Shown: positions 1 to 5,702 of the stretch, one piece after another
Position numbering within the stretch: the stretch's first letter is position 1
How the letters are laid out: the number at the start of each line of letters is the position of its first letter
Notes under the pieces: generated by a model
Told to the model about the DNA's origin: nothing
The model's input: the letters and a program-made list of their open reading frames with translations, nothing else
The model's database searches: none
Assembly (NCBI GenBank): GCA_050486105.1
Contig: JBJHCR010000030.1
Coordinates: forward strand, 1-32,892
Direction of reading: 5' to 3'
Source: JAEXNA01 sp050486105
Lineage (GTDB): Bacteria > Vulcanimicrobiota > Xenobia > Xenobiales > JADMJV01
Length of the DNA: 32,892 bases
Made by a program: the position numbers and the translations under genes

Positions 1-165
1 GTACCCGCGTCCCCGTGGGTGTGGCAAGGCGGTTTGAACGACTAGTATCGGGAATACTTGAGTGAAAACCAACGCGGCCAGGGGGGATGCATCGGCGGCC
101 CAAACCGGGAAGTTATTCCGGACCAGATCCTTAGCCCTCGGGAGCTAGAACGACCCCCATTTCTC

Positions 166-187
166 GGTGCCGGTTTTGGTGCCGGTT
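166..187. repeat. 10-bp direct repeat, period 12
   Basis: GGTGCCGGTT occurs at 166-175 and again at 178-187, separated by TT. It lies in non-coding DNA downstream of the late genes. The function is unknown; a tandem protein-binding site is possible, but two short copies could be chance. Confidence 0.5.
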
Positions 188-239
188 GCGTTGACTTTCC
201 GCTCTGGACCTGCACCTTGAAGATAGCCGAGAGGAGAAC

Positions 240-277
240 AGAATACGGGCCAGCAATTCCTTGCTGGCCCGTATTCT
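240..277 (-). terminator. Strong hairpin after late operon
   Basis: A perfect 17-bp inverted repeat: arms 240-256 and 261-277 with a 4-base loop TTCC. It sits about 110 bp beyond the last gene on the minus strand. On that strand the stem is followed by the pyrimidine-rich GTTCTCCTCTC rather than a clean T-run. It is therefore either a weakly canonical terminator or an mRNA 3'-end stabilising structure. Its location fits the end of the late operon. Confidence 0.65.
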
Positions 278-314
278 CAAGGTTCCGCTGCCGGAACTCT
301 CAATAGTCAATTTT

Positions 315-328
315 TCGGAGTGCTCCGA
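315..328. other. Short palindrome TCGGAG-TG-CTCCGA
   Basis: Six-base perfect arms around TG in the non-coding left end. On the minus strand it is followed by AAAAA, so it is not an intrinsic terminator in the direction of transcription. It may be a protein-binding site or chance. Confidence 0.35.
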
Positions 329-387
329 CTAGAGTAATTCCTTCCCTGGAGGGCCGGCTTTTGCTAATTGGACAGATACCCGTCTAA

Positions 388-525
388 TCAGGCCAACTCT
401 GCTCTAAGGTCGGCGAGCAGGACCTCCTTGGCCTCCCGCTCTGCCTCCTCGGCTCGTCGCTGCTCCAGTCGCTCTGCCCAGGTTGGAGTGAGCCAGATTC
501 TCTGCCAGTTGCTCACCCCGTCCAT
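388..525 (-). CDS. Small helical protein, 45 aa
   Basis: A 45-codon frame starting at ATG 525. GGGGAG lies 8 bases upstream (minus strand GGGGAG-TACTCGCG-ATG), a good Shine-Dalgarno site. The product starts MDGVSNWQRIW and then becomes a highly charged Glu/Arg/Ala-rich helix (residues about 18-45). It is the last gene of the leftward operon, 52 bp after the HExxH locus. I recognise no family. The ribosome binding site and the coherent amphipathic composition are the reasons to call it a gene. Confidence 0.55.
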   Translation of the reverse strand: MDGVSNWQRIWLTPTWAERLEQRRAEEAEREAKEVLLADLRAELA

Positions 526-577
526 CGCGAGTACTCCCCGACGTCGACGTGGACGAATTGCTGTCTTGGGTAGTATC

Positions 578-971
578 CTAGTCCACCTGTGCGGCCATCA
601 CGCCGCTCTCATTGTCGTATGCCTCTCGCTCCAGGGGGTTGCGCCTATAGCGCAGGCCACCGCGCAGCCAGCCCACCGCGTATCGCCAGCAGAATCCCCA
701 CCACCCCCCAGCGGATGATCTGCGCCTGATGGATCAGCTCGTGTGCGACCGTTCGGGGCGATAGCTCTAGCAGGTCGTCGAGGCGGGTGCGGTGCGGCAG
801 CTCCCGGACGTAGACCACCCCGTCACCGACTACGGCCGAGTAGTTGCCCCACGGTGGGTAGGGGAGGCGCGGCACGAATTCCCAGCGCACCGCAGCCACC
901 TGCTCGGGCGACATGCCCAGCCCGCTCGCTGTGAGTGCTCGACTCCAGGCCGCCGCCTGCTCAGCGTTCAC
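578..971 (-). CDS. HExxH metallopeptidase-like protein, frame-disrupted
   Basis: Frame 0 from GTG 971 (GAGG nine bases upstream, overlapping the amidase end) runs to a stop at 645 and contains AHELIHQ, a zinc-peptidase HExxH motif with H77, E78 and H81. The conserved-looking continuation is in the +1 frame: Trp/Tyr-rich residues, then RYRRNPLEREAYDN, stopping at 578. In small HExxH proteins an NP-x-E-x-EAY segment often follows the helix and supplies a Glu ligand. So the intact protein is probably about 130 aa. Switching frame at the C6 run (704-709; G6 on the coding strand) restores it. Either the sequence has one extra base, the gene is decayed, or recoding occurs. Its place next to the amidase suggests a lysis or wall-associated role, but this is unproven. 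A TTG start at 986 is an alternative. Confidence 0.65.
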
Positions 972-1674
972 GGCGGACGACCTCAACGCTCTTTGCCGCT
1001 GGATCCCAGCGCACGTCTCCGCCCAGGGCCTCAGCCAGCACTCTCACGGGAGCGTATGCCTGCCCGTCCACGACGATCAGCTCACCCACGTCCTCGCCGT
1101 CGACCGTGAGGCGATTGGTGGCCGACTTCTCTGCGCCCAGGAGGTGCCGCCTGGCCGTGGTTCGGATTTCGTCGAGCCGCCGATAGAGCGCGGTCCCAGG
1201 GCAAGCGGTCGAATTGAAATCCCGGTGCCCTTTCAGGTCGGCGCTCTGGAGCTCCAGCGTTTGGCAGAGCCACGCCCACAGGAGTGCCGCCGCCCGGATC
1301 TGTTGGTCGGTGGGTTGGTGCCTCTCAAAATTGCCGAGCAGGCAGATCCCCACGTTGCCCGTGTTGGCCCCGCCCACATGTGCCCCGACTCGGTCGAGTG
1401 GTCGACCCTCCACAATCTCGCCCAGCGGAGTGATCAGGTAATGATAGCCGATATCCGCCCAGCCGTTCAGCTTGGTGTGCGCCTGGTAGTGCGAGGCGAT
1501 GCGCCTTAGCGACTCAGCCCGCGGCTCATTGGGGGCGGCCACTGCGGCATCATGATGGATCGTGCCCGTGTGATAGGCCAAAGGCAAGGGGCCGGGATAT
1601 TGGCTCCCGGCCCCTGCAGTAGGCGTCCAGTCTCTGCGCGGCAATATCGTCGGCCGCTCAAGGTGTACTCTCAC
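961..1674 (-). CDS. N-acetylmuramoyl-L-alanine amidase endolysin
   Basis: Endolysin cutting the amide bond between N-acetylmuramic acid and L-alanine in peptidoglycan. The amidase_2/PGRP fold is shown by TIHHDA (zinc ligand H40), GYHYLI (Y77/H78), the GAHVGGANTGNVGICLLG stretch, and GHRDFNSTACPG (ligands H150 and C158). After about residue 185 comes a second domain, LIVVDGQAYAPVRVLAEALG followed by DVRWDP, typical of the copper-amine-oxidase-N-like stalk module found in Firmicutes wall proteins; here it may help wall binding. No signal peptide is visible, so export would need a holin. The start is GTG 1674 with GGAGGAGA six bases upstream, overlapping the previous stop as GTGA. Confidence 0.92.
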   Translation of the reverse strand: MRVHLERPTILPRRDWTPTAGAGSQYPGPLPLAYHTGTIHHDAAVAAPNEPRAESLRRIASHYQAHTKLNGWADIGYHYLITPLGEIVEGRPLDRVGAHVGGANTGNVGICLLGNFERHQPTDQQIRAAALLWAWLCQTLELQSADLKGHRDFNSTACPGTALYRRLDEIRTTARRHLLGAEKSATNRLTVDGEDVGELIVVDGQAYAPVRVLAEALGGDVRWDPAAKSVEVVRRER

Positions 1675-1829
1675 TCAATCTCTCCTCCGGGCCGTAGCCC
1701 TAGTCTGTCGGCGATGGCCTCTGGGCTGCCTAGCGGATCCACTCCGCCCCCTGCGTCGATCGGCCGGATCGTGGTGGCTAGGCCGCTCCAGTCTACCGGC
1801 GCCCCATCGCCCCTGGGCTTGGTGGCCAC
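1671..1829 (-). CDS. Hypothetical protein, about 52 aa
   Basis: Short frame ending at 1671 and overlapping the amidase start by 4 bases. The only near-cognate start after the preceding gene is GTG 1829, giving a 52-residue product with PVDWSGLATTIRPIDAGGG in the middle and no Cys or membrane segment. The frame stays open and protein-like back towards 1871, so the true start could be non-standard. It sits between the holin-like candidate and the endolysin. No family recognised. Confidence 0.5.
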   Translation of the reverse strand: MATKPRGDGAPVDWSGLATTIRPIDAGGGVDPLGSPEAIADRLGLRPGGEIE

Positions 1830-1870
1830 CCAGTGATCTTGGGGTTGCGTTAGCCAGGGGTTGCCGGGGG

Positions 1871-2143
1871 TTAGGACTTTCCCAGGTCGAGGATGCCGCT
1901 CGCGTTGAATCGGCTCACCAGCCAGTCGATCAGCCGGGACAGGCCGAACTTCACCCCAGCCGCCACCCCACGGCGAATCCACGGGGTCGAGATGGCGATC
2001 CCTTCCTCGCTCTCCAGGATCGCCTCGATTTCGGCGAGGACTCGCGCCTTCTTCTCTTCCCCGGTGCCGCCTTCGGTCTCCGCAAAGAGCACATGTTGGG
2101 CCACGATCGTCACGATCGCGACCAGTTCCTGTAACACTGCCAT
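1871..2143 (-). CDS. Small membrane-associated protein, holin candidate
   Basis: 90 aa, ATG 2143, overlapping the upstream stop as TGATG. The N-terminal segment (residues 4-20, LQELVAIVTIVAQHVLF) is hydrophobic enough for one membrane helix. A charged helix follows (about 28-48), then an amphipathic segment (about 55-80, WIRRGVAAGVKFGLSRLIDW). Size, a single possible transmembrane helix and position just before the endolysin make a holin or other lysis role plausible. No holin family motif is certain, so the function is inferred from context. Confidence 0.6.
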   Translation of the reverse strand: MAVLQELVAIVTIVAQHVLFAETEGGTGEEKKARVLAEIEAILESEEGIAISTPWIRRGVAAGVKFGLSRLIDWLVSRFNASGILDLGKS

Positions 2144-2577
2144 CAATCTGCCTCTCTTTCCAGCTGCTGCTGCAGCCTCTCGACTTCGTCCTCCAGGGAC
2201 GCGATCTCCCCGAGCGCCCCGTCTAGGGCCGCTTTCTTCTCGTCGAGCGCTTCGCCCATGGCGCTCACCTGCTTCTCTAGCCGCTCGATCTGCACCGATT
2301 GGCGGATTTGGGCCAGCGTGAGTTCTCGCACCCGCTCCTCTAGCTCCAGACGTAGCCGCTCGCTCTCGCCCAGTCGCTCGCCGAGTTGCTGTAAAAGCTG
2401 CTGGTACTCGGCCAAGACTCGCTCTCTGGCCTCGGACATGGCGACGCGCTCCTTCTCTTCGTGCGAGGAGCGGTCGGCGAACGTGCCCCAGAGCCGCCCC
2501 AGGGCAGCACCCGCAGCCGCCACGAGCGCAGTGATACCGGCGTAGTCCCAGCCGGAGTTGTGGGGCGAGCGGATCAC
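2143..2577 (-). CDS. Membrane-anchored coiled-coil protein
   Basis: 144 aa from GTG 2577, which overlaps the stop of the S74 fibre as GTGA; GGAGG lies about 10 bases upstream. Residues about 11-29 (YAGITALVAAAGAALGRLWG) form one hydrophobic helix near the N-terminus. Almost the whole remainder (about 34-144) is a heptad-rich Glu/Leu/Gln/Arg coiled coil. This layout resembles Rz-like inner-membrane spanins and other phage lysis-cassette coiled-coil proteins, but no outer partner with a lipobox is visible. Position between tail fibre and endolysin supports a lysis or structural role. Confidence 0.65.
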   Translation of the reverse strand: MIRSPHNSGWDYAGITALVAAAGAALGRLWGTFADRSSHEEKERVAMSEARERVLAEYQQLLQQLGERLGESERLRLELEERVRELTLAQIRQSVQIERLEKQVSAMGEALDEKKAALDGALGEIASLEDEVERLQQQLEREAD

Positions 2578-3887
2578 TGAACCCCACCCTCCAACGCCTC
2601 GATCCGCGCCAAAAGCTCGGTCCGCTCCTCCTGGTAACGCCGGTAGAAGTCCTGAGTCGCTGCCAGGAGATGCACCCAAGCTCGCTCGTAGTGGACGCCC
2701 AGCGGCACCACAGGCTGTTCGGGGCAGCAGGCGTAGCGTTGGACCTCGACGGTCTCCGAATCGGGGTCCTCGGGGTCTGCGGGCTCCTCACTGCCCTGGA
2801 GCACCTGATCGTGATCGTGCCAGGCCGCACGAGGGTCAATGGCGGAGACCTCTTCGGCGATCAGCCCTATATCCTCGTGCCCACCCATCTCCTCGACCCA
2901 GCGGAAGCTCTTGGGCTGCCAGGCCATGATCTCGTCGATAGTGGTCTCGAGAGGGGCTTGGTCCTCTTTGAGTTTGCCTTGGGAGGTTTGGCGGACGAGG
3001 TTGCCACTGCCATTGATATGGCAGTTGGTGCCTGATCCGGTGGGGGAGTTGGCGGAGGAGGTCCAGCCGATTTGGCAGCCGGAGGCGCCTTGTATATTAC
3101 CGCTTCCTGTGGAGATACTGCCGCCGAGGGTCTGAAGGAATCCCCCGTTCACCCATAGGCCTGGGCCTAAGACGACCAACCCCAGCGAAGAGCTGAAATA
3201 CGCCTCAGATGAGCCAGACGAAGGCGATGAAAAACTTCCGGCGTTGAGCGTACTTCCTTCCGCGTACACGTTGGTACGATACTGAGGGGAAGCTCCGCTC
3301 GTGGTGCTGAACCAGAGATATCTTGTGGCTGATCCAGTGTACTCAGAGGCACGAGAAGGCACGTCCAAGCTAGTCCTAGCACTTGCTGCTGTAGTACTAT
3401 CTGTCCCACCTCGTGAAATAGGCAAAGTTCCGCTCGTGATATCGGTGGCAGAGTGAGTGTGGCTGGTGTCGGCCTTCCCATCCAACGCCTCCTGCAGATC
3501 TGTTTGATCGCTGAGCGTGCCCCCGATGTCCCCCCAATCGGCCCCACCACCCACGTCGGGCAGTTGTGCAGACGGAACCTTGCCGGTGCCATCGAGGCTG
3601 GCGTAGCCGTTGGGCTGGCCCTTTTCGCTTCTAGGTTGCCATTCTGTCGAGAGGGTAGTGAGCGCGCTGTTCACACCATCTAGCCAAGGCTGCAAACCAT
3701 CGACATCGCCGACCTCCACCGCCCCCCAACCCGGCTCAGGGGGCGATCCGGACGCTCGCAGCACCTGACCGGCGGTGGACGGAGGGAGCCCGACCACCAC
3801 CTCGCCATCGGTAGCGAGGACTCCCTCGAGGCCTTCAGGATCGATGCCGTCTTTCAGCTTGGGGCTAGTTGGCCACCGCGGCGCCAT
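2574..3887 (-). CDS. Tail fibre with S74 intramolecular chaperone
   Basis: 437 aa. The N-terminal half has typical tail-fibre segments: a GTGKVPSAQLPD linker, LQEALDGKADTSHTHSATDI, and TSGTLPISRGGT. A long Ser/Gly/Thr-rich beta region (about 180-295) follows. The C-terminus is a peptidase S74 auto-chaperone: TSQGKLKEDQAPLE with the expected Ser (S302) and Lys (K307) of the self-cleaving dyad, then the IMAWQPKSFRWVE and DIGLIAEEV signatures. S74 domains promote trimerisation and then cleave themselves off. The start is ATG 3887 with AGGAG seven bases upstream. The Cys- and acid-rich insert between about 355 and 400 is unusual for the domain. Confidence 0.88.
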   Translation of the reverse strand: MAPRWPTSPKLKDGIDPEGLEGVLATDGEVVVGLPPSTAGQVLRASGSPPEPGWGAVEVGDVDGLQPWLDGVNSALTTLSTEWQPRSEKGQPNGYASLDGTGKVPSAQLPDVGGGADWGDIGGTLSDQTDLQEALDGKADTSHTHSATDITSGTLPISRGGTDSTTAASARTSLDVPSRASEYTGSATRYLWFSTTSGASPQYRTNVYAEGSTLNAGSFSSPSSGSSEAYFSSSLGLVVLGPGLWVNGGFLQTLGGSISTGSGNIQGASGCQIGWTSSANSPTGSGTNCHINGSGNLVRQTSQGKLKEDQAPLETTIDEIMAWQPKSFRWVEEMGGHEDIGLIAEEVSAIDPRAAWHDHDQVLQGSEEPADPEDPDSETVEVQRYACCPEQPVVPLGVHYERAWVHLLAATQDFYRRYQEERTELLARIEALEGGVQ

Positions 3888-3889
3888 CC

Positions 3890-4291
3890 CTAGGCTCCTA
3901 CGCCGACGTAGAAGAGGTCGTCGGTGGCGCCGGGGAGTTGGGTAGTCAGGAAGCGGACTACGGTGCCGTCTTGGTCGTCAATCTCAAAATCGATCCCGAT
4001 CCGTAGCGCGATACTCTCGACGAAGAGGATACCCCAATTAGGGCTAGCTGCGACGGAGAGCCCGAACTCGTCGTTCTCTCCGTCCTTGATCCCAGTAGGA
4101 GTTTCGGCAATAAATACCGGAGAGCCAGACGATGGCTCCACCCAGGTGGGCACACCGTCGTCGGTGGCCAACACGTACCCGTTGGTGCCGGCAGCCAGCT
4201 TGCTGACTGCGATGGCGGCATCTGTGGCGACATGATTGTTGGAGACGTGGCCATCCGCGTGGAAACGGCCGTCGTGTTGGGGAAAGGGCAT
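3890..4291 (-). CDS. Tail fibre-associated protein
   Basis: 133 aa, ATG 4291 with GGAG seven bases upstream. The N-terminal DGRFHADGHVSNNHVATDAAIAVSKLAAG and GYVLATDDGVPTWV resemble linker repeats that precede fibre modules (compare VLATDGEVV and AGQVLRASG in the next gene). The C-terminal half is beta-rich with no known motif. It lies one base from the collagen-like fibre gene and two from the S74 fibre gene, so it probably belongs to the same fibre or adaptor assembly. Confidence 0.6.
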   Translation of the reverse strand: MPFPQHDGRFHADGHVSNNHVATDAAIAVSKLAAGTNGYVLATDDGVPTWVEPSSGSPVFIAETPTGIKDGENDEFGLSVAASPNWGILFVESIALRIGIDFEIDDQDGTVVRFLTTQLPGATDDLFYVGVGA

Positions 4292-4292
4292 G

Positions 4293-4967
4293 CTAATCTC
4301 CTATCTGGTAGCTGAGAGTGAGGGTGTCGGTGGGCAGCAGAGCGCTGCCCAGTAACGTTGTGATCTGATCGGGGCCTGGGCCCTCTTCATAGTGCAGGTC
4401 GCGCACGAGCTGCAGTCCGCAGGCCTTGACGGCCGTGGACTCCGCCGCGTACACGTGCGGAGCTGTGAAAGTTTCTCGGGATCCATCCGGAGGCTCGAGT
4501 GGCATCACTCCCCGGGCCCACTCCACGCCACCTCCACCACCCTCGCCACCCTCGCCGTCCGCTCCGCGCGGAATCCCGAACTCTAGTACCGCCGCGCTCG
4601 AAGTGCCTGTGTTGATCACTGTGGCCGGTTGCCCTGCCGCGAGAGTCGTCGTGGCCCCGATGGTGATTGTGGCCGCTGTTCCGGTGGGACCCGCGGGTCC
4701 CTGGGGCCCTTCTGCGCCCGCTGGCCCAGCGGGTCCGTCGGCTCCAGGCGGGCCAGGAGGCCCAGGTGCGCCGTCGGCTCCAGGCGGCCCCGGCTCACCC
4801 TGTGGCCCAGGAGGGCCCTCGGGCCCAGGCTCGCCTTGCGGCCCTGGCGGACCCGCTGGCCCTTGGCTCAGAGGCAAGCCGGTGAGGAGCGAAAGGGGCT
4901 CCTCGGAGAGGTCTAGGGAGACGCAGATCGGCTCCTCGTAGGCCGTGACGTCGAGGCTAATCTCCAC
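4293..4967 (-). CDS. Collagen-like tail fibre protein
   Basis: 224 aa. Residues about 36-97 are some 20 uninterrupted Gly-X-Y triplets (GPPGPQGEPG and similar), which form a collagen-like triple helix. They are followed by a trimerisation cap seen in many phage fibres: ATITIGATTTLAAGQPATVI, then NTGTSSAAVLEFGIPRGADG. A second Gly run (138-147) and a C-terminal beta domain (about 148-224) ending TLTLSYQIGD follow. The role is a receptor-binding or fibre shaft protein. The start is GTG 4967, overlapping the previous gene by 11 bases with no clear ribosome binding site. Confidence 0.85.
   Translation of the reverse strand: MEISLDVTAYEEPICVSLDLSEEPLSLLTGLPLSQGPAGPPGPQGEPGPEGPPGPQGEPGPPGADGAPGPPGPPGADGPAGPAGAEGPQGPAGPTGTAATITIGATTTLAAGQPATVINTGTSSAAVLEFGIPRGADGEGGEGGGGGVEWARGVMPLEPPDGSRETFTAPHVYAAESTAVKACGLQLVRDLHYEEGPGPDQITTLLGSALLPTDTLTLSYQIGD
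4677..4862 (-). repeat. Gly-X-Y coding repeat
   Basis: Nine-base-periodic DNA encoding the collagen-like triplets of the fibre gene, with near-identical blocks such as GGCCCAGGCTCGCCTTG. Such arrays readily change length by recombination or slippage. Confidence 0.8.
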
Positions 4968-5349
4968 CGGTCACGTCCGTCCAGGAGTCGCCCACGGTCA
5001 CGCGCACTTCCAGCAGCGGCCTTTGCCCAGGTGGCGTCGCCGCCCACAGCGCCCACAGGTGGCCACGGTATTCGCCCGCTGGCCAGTCGATAGAGCGCAC
5101 CCACTCGGACTCCAGCAATCCCTCGACCGCATCCCAAATCAGCTCCAACTCACTTTCGCCGGGGTCGGTGGACCAGCGAGCAGCCGCGTCGCCACCCTCG
5201 GCCAGGCGCATCTCGAGCACCAGCTCCGCGCCGTCCAGGTCGAGCGGGTCGCCGGTGACCGAGTCCCGCAGAGTCGCGCGGATCGGGCGGTACGACTCAC
5301 CGCGCAGGATAGAGCGGGGAGGGAGAGATCGGGGATTGCTACAGCTCAT
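4957..5349 (-). CDS. BppU-like baseplate protein
   Basis: 130 aa, ATG 5349 overlapping the preceding frame as ATGA. The N-terminal pattern ILRGESYRPIRATLRD, then TGDPLDLDGAELVLEMR, resembles the N-terminal domain of baseplate upper (BppU-like) and receptor-binding adaptor proteins, which have a G-[DE]-[ST] start, a G-x-PLDL loop and beta strands. WPAGEYRGHLWALWA later fits the same fold. It probably links fibres to the baseplate. The neighbouring locus 5346-5701 encodes a diverged relative. Confidence 0.6.
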   Translation of the reverse strand: MSCSNPRSLPPRSILRGESYRPIRATLRDSVTGDPLDLDGAELVLEMRLAEGGDAAARWSTDPGESELELIWDAVEGLLESEWVRSIDWPAGEYRGHLWALWAATPPGQRPLLEVRVTVGDSWTDVTGGD

Positions 5350-5701
5350 GGGGCGGCTCCAAATCTCATGGCCCTACCTGCCACGTTTGCCAAGATAGCT
5401 TGCCTAGGGGCGTCAAAAATCAACTCAAACCCAACGTAGACAGGGAGGCTCTCCACGTCCAGAATCTCGGGCGCAATCTCCACGCTATCAACGATCTCCC
5501 CGTCCTCGGCCGCGAGCACAACCATTCTCGGCAGCTCCCGAGCTAAACTAACCAAATCGTACTCCCACACCACGGTACGACAACAGGCCGATTACGTTGG
5601 ACAGGTCCAGCGGCTCGCCCGATTGGGTCGGCCGAAATCGGAACCCGGGCCACGTGTCGCCGGCCTTGAACACTGGTGAGTTGATCTGTTTGGTGTTTCA
5701 T
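5346..5701 (-). pseudogene. Frame-disrupted BppU-like protein
   Basis: Coding potential jumps frame. ATG 5701 follows the upstream stop but opens a poor frame (ends 5543). The next frame (open 5697 to stop 5548) encodes VFKAGDTWPGFRFRPTQS, then GEPLDLSNVIGLLSYR, which lines up with ILRGESYRP and TGDPLDLDG of the next gene. The last frame (GTG 5573 to stop 5346) supplies VVLAAEDGEIVDSVEIAPEI, then LPVYVGFELIFDAPR. Removing one A from the AAA after ATG 5701 and one G from GGG (5564-5566) gives a single protein of about 117 aa starting MNTKQINSPVFKAGD. This is a tandem paralogue either decayed by two insertions or affected by sequence error. A conservative reading keeps only the 75-aa frame 5346-5573. 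Confidence 0.55.
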
Positions 5702-5702
5702 T

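Larger units (their letters stand above)
1..387. other. Non-coding left end
   Basis: No convincing gene on either strand. The plus-strand open frame at 58-306 has no ribosome binding site and no recognisable composition. The stretch holds a 17-bp perfect hairpin (240-277), a short palindrome (315-328) and a 10-bp tandem repeat (166-187). It lies downstream of the last late gene, so it is probably the end of the late transcription unit. I see no tRNA, integrase or att-like core. Confidence 0.6.

Noticed and set aside
1..40. tRNA-like 3' end (GTTCAAAC on the minus strand)
   Set aside because: No acceptor, D or anticodon stems can be built around it.
368..718. Plus-strand open frame of 116 codons
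   Set aside because: It is antisense to the 45-codon gene and the HExxH locus, which have a good ribosome binding site and recognisable motifs; its own composition is Arg/Ser/Pro-rich shadow-like.
2144..2839. Long N-terminal extension (322 aa) of the holin-like gene
   Set aside because: Arg/Pro-rich shadow of the S74 fibre and coiled-coil genes; ATG 2143 in a TGATG junction is the natural start.
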